Notes under the pieces: model-generated | Database searches by the model: none | What the model saw: only the letters and a program-made list of their open reading frames with translations | Told to the model about the DNA's origin: nothing | Part shown: positions 8,595 through 17,255 of the stretch, piece by piece | How positions within the stretch are numbered: position 1 is the stretch's first letter | How the letters are laid out: every line of letters begins with the position of its first letter | Assembly (NCBI GenBank): GCA_036496425.1 | Contig: DASXLG010000330.1 | Span: 1 to 63,751, forward strand | DNA: 63,751 nt | Source of the DNA: Terriglobia bacterium | GTDB taxonomy: Bacteria > Acidobacteriota > Terriglobia > 20CM-2-55-15 | Direction: 5' to 3' | Position numbers and translations under genes: made by a program

Positions 8595-9794
8595 GTGCAA
8601 GAAAGGCGTCCGCTAGGGTTCTTGCAGAACGTCGAATTCTCACTCGCCGGCGGCAGTGCGCTGATCCGGCAGTTGCGAAGGCTCGGACTATTACGGTGGA
8701 TTCCTCAGAACCTGACCGGCCAGATCATGCTGGCCGTGCTCATTGCCTGGGTACCGCTCCTGCTGTTCACTGCACATGAGGGAATGGCCCTTGGCGGGAA
8801 GGTCCAGATCCCGTTTCTTGCCGATCTGGTTCAGTATGCGAGATTCCTGGTAGCTTTGCCATGCGCGATTGCCATGGGGGAGTACATCAATCCTCGCCTT
8901 AGAAGTGTCCTGAACAGTTTTCTGAAATCCGGTATCGTTTCGCGCAAGGACTTCGTCTGCTTCGAAAGCGCAATCTCACGGGCTCGCACTCTCGCCGGTT
9001 CAATAATCAGCGAATGGGTAATTCTTGTGCTCGTCTATCTCTACACGTCACTGGGGTTATATAGACACACTTCCGAAGGCATTTCTTCCTGGAATCACCC
9101 TGGTCACGGCGCACTTGTCCCGCAAACAGCTGCGGGCTGGTGGTTCCTGTGGGTGAGCATGCCGTTGTTCCTGTTCGCGTGGTTTGTCTGGGTCTGGAGG
9201 CTCGGGATATGGGCGTACCTCCTTTTCCGGATCTCGAGACTTGAACTGAGCGTGGTCGCATTACATCCCGATCAAGTCGGGGGGCTGAATTTCGTCCACG
9301 TCGGAATGCGCCGGTTTTCCGTGCTGGTTTTCGCGATCTCTTCCATCCTGTGTGCTTCGATCGGCGAGCAGCTCGTATTCAACGGCGCTTCCCTGCGCTC
9401 TTATGAACTGGAACTGGCATCCTTGTTCCCTATTTGCCTGGGGATCATTCTCGGCCCGCTGGTGGTTTTCACGCCGATACTCGTCCGGTCCAAGCTGGAA
9501 CACTGGGCAATGTACGGACCGTTGGCCGGTAGATATGTTCGAGCGTTCCAGGAGAAGTGGATATCGCATCCGGATTCTTTGCATCGAACCCTTCTGGGAA
9601 GCCCGGATATCCAGTCACTCGCCGACATGAGGAACAGCTATGCGGGCATCGCGCAGACGCGGACATGGTTGCCGAACCGCACAACCATCGGGATATTTGC
9701 CGTCGCCTATGTTCTCCCCGCACTTCCGCTGTTAACCAGTGTCATCTCCTTGAGACAACTCCTGTCCGAGGTTTATACCCTCCTATTGAAATAG
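8595..9794 (+). CDS. Polytopic membrane protein, unknown function
   Basis: A 399-residue protein with about six hydrophobic segments (near residues 42-60, 78-95, 136-152, 183-212, 247-265, 278-297 and 372-390). I do not recognise a catalytic motif. The hydrophilic loop about 215-245 and the loop before the last helix contain several charged residues. GTG at 8595 follows AGGGAG at short spacing and is the best start seen; an internal start would remove the N-terminal amphipathic region. The neighbours are the DUF4239 membrane protein, converging from the other strand. A transport or sensing role is possible but not shown. Confidence 0.7.
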   Translation: MQERRPLGFLQNVEFSLAGGSALIRQLRRLGLLRWIPQNLTGQIMLAVLIAWVPLLLFTAHEGMALGGKVQIPFLADLVQYARFLVALPCAIAMGEYINPRLRSVLNSFLKSGIVSRKDFVCFESAISRARTLAGSIISEWVILVLVYLYTSLGLYRHTSEGISSWNHPGHGALVPQTAAGWWFLWVSMPLFLFAWFVWVWRLGIWAYLLFRISRLELSVVALHPDQVGGLNFVHVGMRRFSVLVFAISSILCASIGEQLVFNGASLRSYELELASLFPICLGIILGPLVVFTPILVRSKLEHWAMYGPLAGRYVRAFQEKWISHPDSLHRTLLGSPDIQSLADMRNSYAGIAQTRTWLPNRTTIGIFAVAYVLPALPLLTSVISLRQLLSEVYTLLLK

Positions 9795-9828
9795 TGGTTT
9801 GAATTCCAGGGGCAGTTCATCAAACGAT

Positions 9829-10617
9829 TTAAGGTTGGGAGTTTCCAAGCCGCGTCTGCAGGTCCGTCAAAGCTTGTCTGTTTTCCTGTAGTCGTCCGAA
9901 TCGGGGGATATCCGCGTCCGCAATCATGACAATGACGCCGGCAAAAGCCAATGCATACGCAATGGAGGCAAACGATCTCCGGCGGGCGCCGGTCAAGCCG
10001 GAGTGATAACCTGCCGCCACGACAGCGATAGCTGCGATTCCGTAAAGAACGACCCACACTCCGGCAGGAATCCGGGCCTGCATGTTTCTAAGGACTCGTT
10101 CCGCATTCACATCGATTACTTCGTTGATAGCCTGAAATACAATCGCCGGCGGGGGCTGACCGCTACTCTTCTTCTGGGCTGCGATCGCCTCCGACCACAT
10201 CTGGTCCTGCAACATTCGGACTTGCCGGATCATCTCCTCGATATCGGCCGATTGATGGCCGTCCAGGCGCAAGTCGATATAGCGCCGAAGCAAGGCGCGA
10301 ATGCTGGTGCGCTCGGGTTCCTGAAGCAGTTCGGCACGATGGTAGGCCGTCGCAATGGCGATAGCCTCATCATCCAGAGCGTCGTTGCGGGCATCAAAGT
10401 GAGAAGAAGCCACACTGAACGTGAACCCGAGAACAAATGCAAGCAAGCCGAGAACACTCCCGATGATCATGCGAGCGGACAGCTGCGGTTCCGGATCCGG
10501 TTGCCGGCTCCTCCATCTGCCCAATCGGAGCCCAGCTTCAAACGCGAGCAGGATGAACACTGCCGTGCTGATGAACAGGGCGAATAAAACCGTTACCGTG
10601 CTCAATTGCGATTGCAT
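9829..10617 (-). CDS. DUF4239 / bestrophin-like membrane protein
   Basis: A 262-residue protein with two hydrophobic segments near the N-terminus (about 8-28 and 48-70) and two near the C-terminus (about 185-205 and 215-235), enclosing a helical soluble region. The pattern 'LGLLAFVLGFTFSVASSHFDAR' region with 'EAIAIATAYHRAELL' is that of DUF4239 proteins, sometimes named bestrophin-like. A paralogue with the same layout is at 14198-14962. The family is uncharacterised; the bestrophin name hints at an ion channel, which I cannot confirm. The ATG at 10617 is preceded by GGGAGATGGAAG. Confidence 0.75.
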   Translation of the reverse strand: MQSQLSTVTVLFALFISTAVFILLAFEAGLRLGRWRSRQPDPEPQLSARMIIGSVLGLLAFVLGFTFSVASSHFDARNDALDDEAIAIATAYHRAELLQEPERTSIRALLRRYIDLRLDGHQSADIEEMIRQVRMLQDQMWSEAIAAQKKSSGQPPPAIVFQAINEVIDVNAERVLRNMQARIPAGVWVVLYGIAAIAVVAAGYHSGLTGARRRSFASIAYALAFAGVIVMIADADIPRFGRLQENRQALTDLQTRLGNSQP

Positions 10618-10774
10618 GTACTTCCATCTCCCGTAAGAGCAATTCAGAGCGCATCACGCGTTAGGCGGGCCACGGCCCTTAAGGCCGGCTGAAAGATTCC
10701 TGATATGGACACCGATAAATACCGGATATGTCCTGATGAACGAATAGGGACAATTGCATGCTGTTTGTTCAGGC

Positions 10775-11536
10775 ATGAAACCCGTGACACAAACGACTGA
10801 CGGCCGCATTACGGAAGCGCTAAACCTCCTCAAAGATGCGGACAGCGTCGAGCTCAAGCTCACAGTGCCGGACGGCGACTACCACTCCTCAATTGCAGCA
10901 CTGAACCTCGACGTCCTGGACGCGGAGCTTTGCCAGGTCATTTTTTTCGATACCCGGGACCTGAGGCTGAACCGTACAGGTTTGGTGATGCGTGCGCGAC
11001 GTATGCGTAAGGGGGGAGACAGTGTTGTCAAACTGCGGAACGTACGGTCCGTTGACCTGCCCGATTCTCTCCGCCATTCCGCTGCTTTCAAGATGGAGGT
11101 TGATGCGATGCCCGGTACCATCGTCTGCTCCGGTTCTTTGAAGGGAAAGACGGACAACTCCGATGTGAAGCAGGTACTTCTGTCAAAACGGCCCCTTAAA
11201 ACTCTGTTTTCGCGGGAGCAACGGGAGCTTTATAAGACACACGCGCCAAAACGTCTTGTGCTTGATTCATTGATTCCAATGGGACCGATCAACGTCGCGA
11301 AACTGAAATTCAGACCTCCAACCTTCAAAAGGCTCATGACTGCCGAGGTGTGGTTCTACCCGGACGCATCACGGGTTCTTGAACTATCAACAAAGTGTGC
11401 GCCAAATAAGGCGTTTCAAGTACTCGCCGAACTGCGGGCATTCTTGTTGCACCATGGCATAAACCTCACCGGCATTCAGGAAACGAAAACGCGCAGGGCC
11501 CTGCGCTACTTCTCTCATCTTGGCAACAGGAAGTGA
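10775..11536 (+). CDS. CYTH-like (triphosphate tunnel) domain protein
   Basis: A 253-residue protein starting at ATG 10775; an in-frame TTG at 10754 is less likely. The N-terminal 'VELKLTVPDGDY' and the following 'FFDTRDLRLNRTGLVMRAR' match the start of CYTH domains (adenylate cyclase CyaB / thiamine triphosphatase fold), in which acidic and basic residues line a tunnel that holds a triphosphate and metal. The strict ExExK is reduced to ELK here, so activity is uncertain. The second half is less conserved. Its TGA overlaps the GTG of the next gene (GTGA), so the metallo-beta-lactamase protein is coupled to it. Confidence 0.75.
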   Translation: MKPVTQTTDGRITEALNLLKDADSVELKLTVPDGDYHSSIAALNLDVLDAELCQVIFFDTRDLRLNRTGLVMRARRMRKGGDSVVKLRNVRSVDLPDSLRHSAAFKMEVDAMPGTIVCSGSLKGKTDNSDVKQVLLSKRPLKTLFSREQRELYKTHAPKRLVLDSLIPMGPINVAKLKFRPPTFKRLMTAEVWFYPDASRVLELSTKCAPNKAFQVLAELRAFLLHHGINLTGIQETKTRRALRYFSHLGNRK

Positions 11537-12645
11537 CCGCTCAAGTGCGCGTCCTTATTGCAGTATTGACATCACTCTCATTGCTTGCCGCATCGTTGTC
11601 TGGCGGGAAGGGATCGCTGCAGTTTTATGTCGTCGATGTGGAAGGGGGAAATGCGACGCTTATCATCACCCCTTCCGGAGAATCGCTGCTTCTCGACACA
11701 GGACACCTCAACGCGGCAGCCCGCGATGCGGGGCGCATCATCGAAGCCATGAACGATGCCGGCGTGAAACAAATCGACCACCTTATTACTACACATTGGC
11801 ACCTGGATCACTTCGGCGGTATGGCCGAACTGGCCCGCCAGGTTCCGATTCGCGAATTCATCGACCACGGGCCCAGCATTCAGCGCAATACAAAAGCGGA
11901 TGCATTTCTAAAAAACATTTATCCTGCCCTCTACGGCAAAGCCAAACGAACCATCGTCAAGCCTGGTGACACGATAGCAATCACAGACCTCGACGTTGTT
12001 GTTGTCACGTCGGCAGGTAAAACGATCCGTGCGCCACTGCCTGCAGGTGGTGGACCCAATACATATTGCACAGACTATTCACAGCCGGTAGCGGATACGT
12101 CTGAGAACTCACAATCGATTGGAATCCATGTCCGGTTCGGACGGTTTCGGGCAATCCATCTGGGCGATCTGTCCGCAGACAAAGAGTTCCAGCTCATGTG
12201 CCCGGAAAATCGCCTTGGCACAGTGGACTTATTCATTGTTTCTCACCATGGCCAGCCGAACTCGAATACGAAGGTTCTGGTCGATGCAATCGAATCGAGA
12301 GTAGCAATCATGAATAACGGTATTCGTAAAGGCGGCGAACCTGAGGTCATGAAGGTGATCTATTCCGCTCCTGGACTCGAGAATCTGTGGCAGCTTCACT
12401 TTTCACAACTCAGCGGCCAGGAATACACCGTCCCGGGAATATTCATCGCAGACCTGGCGGACAGGCCTCAGCCCACCGTACCGGTTGATCCGATGCCACC
12501 TCCAGCGGCCAGAACAGTTCAACCTCCAGCCCCGGCGCATAATGGCAAAGCGTATTGGATCAAAGTGTCGGCACGACAGGACGGCTCTTTCACCGTGACG
12601 AACACGCGAACCAATTTCTCGAAAACGTATCGGGCGCGAAGCTGA
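11533..12645 (+). CDS. Exported metallo-beta-lactamase-fold hydrolase, ComEC-like domain
   Basis: A 370-residue protein with a signal peptide (residues 1-25), then an MBL domain. The metal motif THWHLDH supplies His88, His90, Asp92 and His93; downstream 'IHLGDLS' and 'IVSHHGQPN' supply the further ligands. The arrangement is that of the ComEC C-terminal/'ComEC_Rec2 hydrolase' branch of MBL proteins, many of which act on phosphodiesters. A Pro-rich linker and a short C-terminal domain (about 320-370) follow. It starts with GTG overlapping the CYTH gene stop by four bases. An extracytoplasmic nuclease or phosphodiesterase is a reasonable guess. Confidence 0.82.
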   Translation: MTAQVRVLIAVLTSLSLLAASLSGGKGSLQFYVVDVEGGNATLIITPSGESLLLDTGHLNAAARDAGRIIEAMNDAGVKQIDHLITTHWHLDHFGGMAELARQVPIREFIDHGPSIQRNTKADAFLKNIYPALYGKAKRTIVKPGDTIAITDLDVVVVTSAGKTIRAPLPAGGGPNTYCTDYSQPVADTSENSQSIGIHVRFGRFRAIHLGDLSADKEFQLMCPENRLGTVDLFIVSHHGQPNSNTKVLVDAIESRVAIMNNGIRKGGEPEVMKVIYSAPGLENLWQLHFSQLSGQEYTVPGIFIADLADRPQPTVPVDPMPPPAARTVQPPAPAHNGKAYWIKVSARQDGSFTVTNTRTNFSKTYRARS

Positions 12646-12652
12646 ACCCCTT

Positions 12653-14176
12653 TTAGAAGAAAATCGACAGTGCCGTGGACAGGATCGGCCCCCGCTCTCC
12701 TCCGACGTAGTAGCCGAACGTGCTGCTGACGGGAGACCGATTCACTTCTATGACCTGGGCGTTAATCCGATAATTCCGGGAATGGGCAAGATAGACATTC
12801 ATCCCGGCAAGGTATTCATTACTGTTGCGAAAACCGGCAGACTTGTCGCCGTAGATTTGAGAAGTCGCACCGTAGAGTTCAAGCTTTTTGGTCACCGGAT
12901 AGAACGCGGCCTGGATATAGAACCCTTTGTCGTGGATCGATGAAACAGGCACAGATCCGTCCGCGTTAAAGTGATCGAGCCAGCGGTTGTAAACCTCGGT
13001 CTGAAGAAACATACCGTGATACTTCATTCCGGCATCAAGCGATAGGAGCTTATAGCCGACCTCCTGAAGCGTGACGCCTGGGGCCAGGGATCCGGTGTCG
13101 AACGCGTTCAAGCTGTCCGCCAGCCGGATGGTCGTATTGTCGGGGTCGCCCGAAACCTGGTCAGAGAACCGATTCTCACGGCTTCGCATGGCGGAAACGC
13201 CGAAACGTGTAGCCAGGCGATCATGGTTTTCCCAATCTCCGTACGCGCCTTGCGGGCCGAACTCCTTTGTTGTAGGCATCCACCATACAGAGCCACCGGC
13301 GGCAAAAGCACGAGTCAACTGGTTGGCGGTAATGCCGAGGGCGCTCAGATTGTCTCCGATCATACCGATATACCAGAGCCCGGAAACAGGTTCGCCGCTG
13401 GCCCAGATGCCATTGGTGAAAAAAGGCCGGAAGAACTCATCAGCCATCACGCGATCATGAGCCAGCCAGTAAGGGTGTGAACCTACAAGCGAACGAGTGC
13501 CAGGCAGCCCATTGAGACCGCCATAAAGGCTGAACTTTTTCGAGAACTGGTATCCGGTCACGGCAAAGATCGCTCTTTGATCGGTAGTATTCACCGTCCA
13601 CAGGATGATGGTGTAGATCAACTTGGGACGGCCGATCCATCCTTTAAAGAACAACATGATGCGGTGGGAGTAGATGTCGTCTCTGGTATCGATGTTGTGT
13701 GCCACGCCGAGGTGGTCTATGAATGTCTGATGAGCAGGCAATTGATTAAGGTACCGTGTGAGAGCGTACGCACTGATGCTCAGCTCTCCGATTGCCGTTC
13801 TTCCGACAACAAACCCTTTTCCCGGCTCAATGGAGCCCCAGGTCTCGATCCGCTCGTCGCCGTTCGGCTGTGGGGCGCTTGCAGTTGCAGGTGCGGGTGC
13901 GGGAACTGCCTGACCCAGCACGAACTCGCCGGAGCAACCGTCGGATACCCAGACACTCTGGCCGTCGTAACCCCACGTCTTTCCTAAAAGGCATTCGCCC
14001 GGCCCCCCGGAGCGTTGAAGCGCGACACCTGCAGATGTGTCGGCCGGACAACTCTGCCGCTCACCCTCTTTCGAGGAACACGTCACGGTTTTTGGCTGAG
14101 CGATGAGAGCGGCCACAGGCGTCAGGAACAGGCCGACAAGCGAAACTCCTATCCAGTGAACTCGTTTATAAACCAC
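12653..14176 (-). CDS. DUF3011 domain fused to outer-membrane beta-barrel
   Basis: A 507-residue protein with a signal peptide (about 1-27). Residues about 30-88 form one DUF3011 unit, with four Cys and the pattern 'TWGYDGQSVWVSDGCSGEF'. A Pro/Ala linker follows, then a long segment rich in alternating hydrophobic/polar strands and aromatic residues ending 'ILSTALSIFF', as in porin-like barrels. The final Phe is the usual outer-membrane insertion signal. Start is GTG 14176, ten bases after AGGAG. It is the last gene of the five-gene operon led by the amidohydrolase. DUF3011 is uncharacterised; a lectin-like role is sometimes suggested. Confidence 0.75.
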   Translation of the reverse strand: MVYKRVHWIGVSLVGLFLTPVAALIAQPKTVTCSSKEGERQSCPADTSAGVALQRSGGPGECLLGKTWGYDGQSVWVSDGCSGEFVLGQAVPAPAPATASAPQPNGDERIETWGSIEPGKGFVVGRTAIGELSISAYALTRYLNQLPAHQTFIDHLGVAHNIDTRDDIYSHRIMLFFKGWIGRPKLIYTIILWTVNTTDQRAIFAVTGYQFSKKFSLYGGLNGLPGTRSLVGSHPYWLAHDRVMADEFFRPFFTNGIWASGEPVSGLWYIGMIGDNLSALGITANQLTRAFAAGGSVWWMPTTKEFGPQGAYGDWENHDRLATRFGVSAMRSRENRFSDQVSGDPDNTTIRLADSLNAFDTGSLAPGVTLQEVGYKLLSLDAGMKYHGMFLQTEVYNRWLDHFNADGSVPVSSIHDKGFYIQAAFYPVTKKLELYGATSQIYGDKSAGFRNSNEYLAGMNVYLAHSRNYRINAQVIEVNRSPVSSTFGYYVGGERGPILSTALSIFF

Positions 14177-14197
14177 GGTGACTCGCTCCTGTGCCGC

Positions 14198-14962
14198 TCA
14201 TTTCATCTGGTTCAAGGTATCCATGAGCACCCGGTCCATCGGATCCACCCGGACAAGTCCAACCCGCGGATACTCGTAGTCGCAAATCATGTACAGGGCG
14301 CTCGCTAACACAATCGCGAAGCTGATGGTGGACACCCAGTTTCGCGATGCAGAAAGGGACATTTCGTATCCCGCTATCATTGAGGCCACCAGGACGGTAA
14401 GCCCAAGCATCACGAACACTGCCAGTGGCGGGTGGGTCATGAGCGCTGCGGTGCTGGTGGTCGTGATATCGATCACCTCATTCAGATTCGCCAACACCAG
14501 TGATTTATCCGCCGGACTGGCGCCTTCAACGGCTTCCACGGTCTTTTTCCATATGCTTTCCTGCAGCGCTGTCGACCGATCGAGCGCGGCCTGCACCGCT
14601 TTCACATCCGGAATTGCTGCATTTACAGACAGACGGGAACGAACGTAGTTGCGAAAACCTTCGCGAAGTTCCGGCTGCTTTTCCGGCGGCAGCAGGTCGA
14701 GACGAAGATACGCTGTCCCGATCGCATTGGCCTCCTGCACGACAAGACTCCGCCGAAAATCAAAACGCGTTGCGGCCCCTGAAAAAGTGAAAGCGATAAG
14801 GAGTCCCATCAGTCCGAAAATGGAGGCGTCGATCGTCGGATGGAGGCTTTGAAATCTCTGCGGATTCCGGGAGCGCAGACGGATACCCATGCGGTAACCG
14901 CAATCGATCGTGAGCAACACTGCGCCGACCAATCCGCCAATGACCAATAGAAGGATGGCCAT
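14198..14962 (-). CDS. DUF4239 / bestrophin-like membrane protein (second copy)
   Basis: A 254-residue protein with the same four-segment layout as the protein at 9829-10617: N-terminal helices (about 1-20 and 47-65), a helical soluble core with 'EANAIGTAYLRLDLLP', and two C-terminal helices (about 183-203 and 213-230). The conserved 'NEVID' in the core is shared by both copies. It lies 39 bases after the glutaminase gene and 21 bases before the DUF3011-barrel gene, so it is part of that operon. Function unknown. Confidence 0.77.
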   Translation of the reverse strand: MAILLLVIGGLVGAVLLTIDCGYRMGIRLRSRNPQRFQSLHPTIDASIFGLMGLLIAFTFSGAATRFDFRRSLVVQEANAIGTAYLRLDLLPPEKQPELREGFRNYVRSRLSVNAAIPDVKAVQAALDRSTALQESIWKKTVEAVEGASPADKSLVLANLNEVIDITTTSTAALMTHPPLAVFVMLGLTVLVASMIAGYEMSLSASRNWVSTISFAIVLASALYMICDYEYPRVGLVRVDPMDRVLMDTLNQMK

Positions 14963-15001
14963 AGATGTAGATATCCGTCCTGCCGGTTCGCGTCTTGCGC
15001 T

Positions 15002-16024
15002 TCAATTTGTCTTTGGCGCTGCCATCTCCGGCGCGTAGGGATTTCCGTGAAGGGCGTTGGAGATATCCGCAATCGCCTTTTGAGCGCGGACACTATTACC
15101 AGCCGCATCCAATGGCGGGGAGATTACGGCGATGCCGAACTTTCCGGGCGAAACCGCAATGATTCCGCCTCCGACCCCACTTTTAGCCGGTAGTCCCGTC
15201 ATATAGAGCCATTTCCCTGAATCGTCATACAAACCGGCGGTTGCCATCACAGCCAGTACTTCCGGAACGTATTCCGGATCAAGAACCTGCTTGCTTGTGA
15301 CAGGGTTTCTGCCGGCGTTGGCGAGCGTGGCAGCCATCTCCGCCAGATCCTTCGCATTGACGTTGACGGAGCATTGGCGTGTGTAAAGATCAGTCGCCTG
15401 TTGCGGATTATCCTTGATACGCCCGTAAGCAAACATCAAGGCCGCAATTGCCTGATTGCGTTGATTGGTGTCCGATTCGGACTTGTACACTTCCTCATTG
15501 ACCATCAAAGGACGGCCGGCGAAGTCGCTGTAGGTCCTCATGATCTTCATCCAGATCTCGTCCGCACCGGCCCCTGTAACCATGCTCGTTGTCGCTATCG
15601 CGCCTGGATTGACGAACGGATTCATTTCCTTGCCCTTATGTTCTTCGATCGCAGTTATCGAGTTGAACACCTGACCAGTGGAATCAACGCCGACATTGTC
15701 CTCGACGGCAGCCGGCCCCTGCTCCTGGATCACGTTGGCAAGCGTGAACACTTTCGAGATCGACTGAATGGAAACTTCGGATTTGATGTCACCGGCCGTA
15801 TATACCTTTCCGTCAACGGACATAACGACTATGCCGAAGAGATCGGGATCCACTTTGGCAAGGGCCGGAATATAGTCCGCGTTCTTGCCTTCTTGCAGCC
15901 CCTTGTACTTTGCGTAAGCGCCATCAACCGCGGATTGAATCTCGGTAGCAGGTAACGTCGAAGCCAGAAGCAGCGCCGATACGAAAACAGTCACAAAAGC
16001 GCAGAGAAACCACCTCTTTCTCAT
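15002..16024 (-). CDS. glsA: Glutaminase A, exported form
   Basis: Glutaminase hydrolyses L-glutamine to L-glutamate and ammonia. The 340-residue protein matches the serine-dependent glutaminase family over its full length: nucleophile motif S88-I-S-K91 in 'SIQSISKVF', 'NPFVNPGAIATTSMV', 'SESDTNQRNQAIA', 'YTRQCSVNV' and 'PAKSGVGGGI'. Unlike most bacterial forms it starts with a clear signal peptide (about 1-25), so it should act in the periplasm. Its ATG overlaps the stop of the porin gene by four bases. Together with the porin and amidohydrolase this suggests uptake and hydrolysis of an amide-nitrogen source, which is inference. Confidence 0.92.
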   Translation of the reverse strand: MRKRWFLCAFVTVFVSALLLASTLPATEIQSAVDGAYAKYKGLQEGKNADYIPALAKVDPDLFGIVVMSVDGKVYTAGDIKSEVSIQSISKVFTLANVIQEQGPAAVEDNVGVDSTGQVFNSITAIEEHKGKEMNPFVNPGAIATTSMVTGAGADEIWMKIMRTYSDFAGRPLMVNEEVYKSESDTNQRNQAIAALMFAYGRIKDNPQQATDLYTRQCSVNVNAKDLAEMAATLANAGRNPVTSKQVLDPEYVPEVLAVMATAGLYDDSGKWLYMTGLPAKSGVGGGIIAVSPGKFGIAVISPPLDAAGNSVRAQKAIADISNALHGNPYAPEMAAPKTN

Positions 16025-17247
16025 TTCACTCCTCCGATTTGTACGGCCCAGCTGTATTTGAAAGCAAACTGAATTCGATAGTCATTCGAATGAAACCCGT
16101 CGCCAAAGTTCGTCCGGCGCGCCCATTGCGCTTCTCCGCCGTACATAATGTGTTCTGCGGGCGAATACAGCAGGTTCGCTACGGCATATTGGCCGCGATG
16201 GAATTCACTCGGTACTTGAAGGGATGTGTTGCTCACCACGAGTTGCGAGTAACCCGCTGACGTCGACCACTTGTTTGTCCAGTTGTGATCCACGAAGGCA
16301 ACAAGGCTCTGCATTGGAAGAGCCCGGGCCCTGATGGGCCGGATGGGGTCGCCGGGATTGGGTCTTGCGGCGACGTCAACGGGAGCGTCATTCATGTAGT
16401 TTTCGATGCCGTCGCCGTAGACGTATTGAAGACGCAGCACGTCTTTGGCGAATTTCACATTCGAGCTGAGCTCGACTCCCCACCCCTGGACGCTGTCATC
16501 GAGATTGAACACGTCATTCGTGAGCAGGTCGTCCAGCTTGATCTCCCGGACAATTCCTGACGCCTTGATATAGCCTCTTTTCCCTCCATAACGAAATTCC
16601 CCTGAAAGATCCGGATACGGATATCGAGCCAGAACGTTCTGAATTTCGATGCGGTTGGCCAGAATTCCTGGATCCTGAGTGGACCCCGGCCTTTCCAGCG
16701 CTATGGTCAGACGGGTGTCGCCACGGATGGGCATCCATCGCACTTGGACATTCCGGAAAAACACCATGCCGTTCGGTCCCCAGTAGTCGAGGATGTTCGG
16801 GAAAACATCGATGTCCATGAATGGGCTCTCCACCTGGCCCGCGCCAAACGCGCCGATTTCTCCATAGAAGTGGCGTGGACGGATGGTCGTCTGGCCGGCA
16901 TCCGAACCGACGCCGAAGAAATCGAAATCGAACTGGGTCTTCAGTTCGCCTACCGGGGTGGACTCTGTTCCTTTGACCCCAAAACGAGTCTGCCGGACGC
17001 CGGCATAGGTTTTGTTGTTCCTCCCGAACTCATTCCGAAATGCGGGCAGCTTGGCGGGGCGGAGCACGTCAAACCAGTCGGGATCATTGTTCTTGAAATC
17101 AAAACCGAGATCGGTCATCACGAATCCATAGATATCCAACCGCGGCGGCGGAGCCTGCGCAGGGGGGGGCGTTTGTGCGAGAGCGGTCAGGGAGACCAAC
17201 AGGAAACACACGGCGTATACCAGGCACAAAACGGATTTAAGTCGCAT
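16021..17247 (-). CDS. DcaP-like outer-membrane porin
   Basis: The start is taken at ATG 17247, right after AAGGAGGAGT; the reading frame is open upstream but that part would precede the signal peptide. The 408-residue protein has a signal peptide ending near 'ALAQ', a Pro-rich spacer, then a DcaP-type trimeric barrel: 'LDIYGFVMTDLGFDF', 'TRFGVKGTE', 'KTQFDFDFFG' and 'LRHFYGE'-like strands. DcaP porins carry dicarboxylates or other small anions. Only eight bases separate it from the amidohydrolase gene, and its stop overlaps the glutaminase start, so the three are one operon. Confidence 0.87.
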   Translation of the reverse strand: MRLKSVLCLVYAVCFLLVSLTALAQTPPPAQAPPPRLDIYGFVMTDLGFDFKNNDPDWFDVLRPAKLPAFRNEFGRNNKTYAGVRQTRFGVKGTESTPVGELKTQFDFDFFGVGSDAGQTTIRPRHFYGEIGAFGAGQVESPFMDIDVFPNILDYWGPNGMVFFRNVQVRWMPIRGDTRLTIALERPGSTQDPGILANRIEIQNVLARYPYPDLSGEFRYGGKRGYIKASGIVREIKLDDLLTNDVFNLDDSVQGWGVELSSNVKFAKDVLRLQYVYGDGIENYMNDAPVDVAARPNPGDPIRPIRARALPMQSLVAFVDHNWTNKWSTSAGYSQLVVSNTSLQVPSEFHRGQYAVANLLYSPAEHIMYGGEAQWARRTNFGDGFHSNDYRIQFAFKYSWAVQIGGVK

Positions 17248-17255
17248 ACTCCTCC

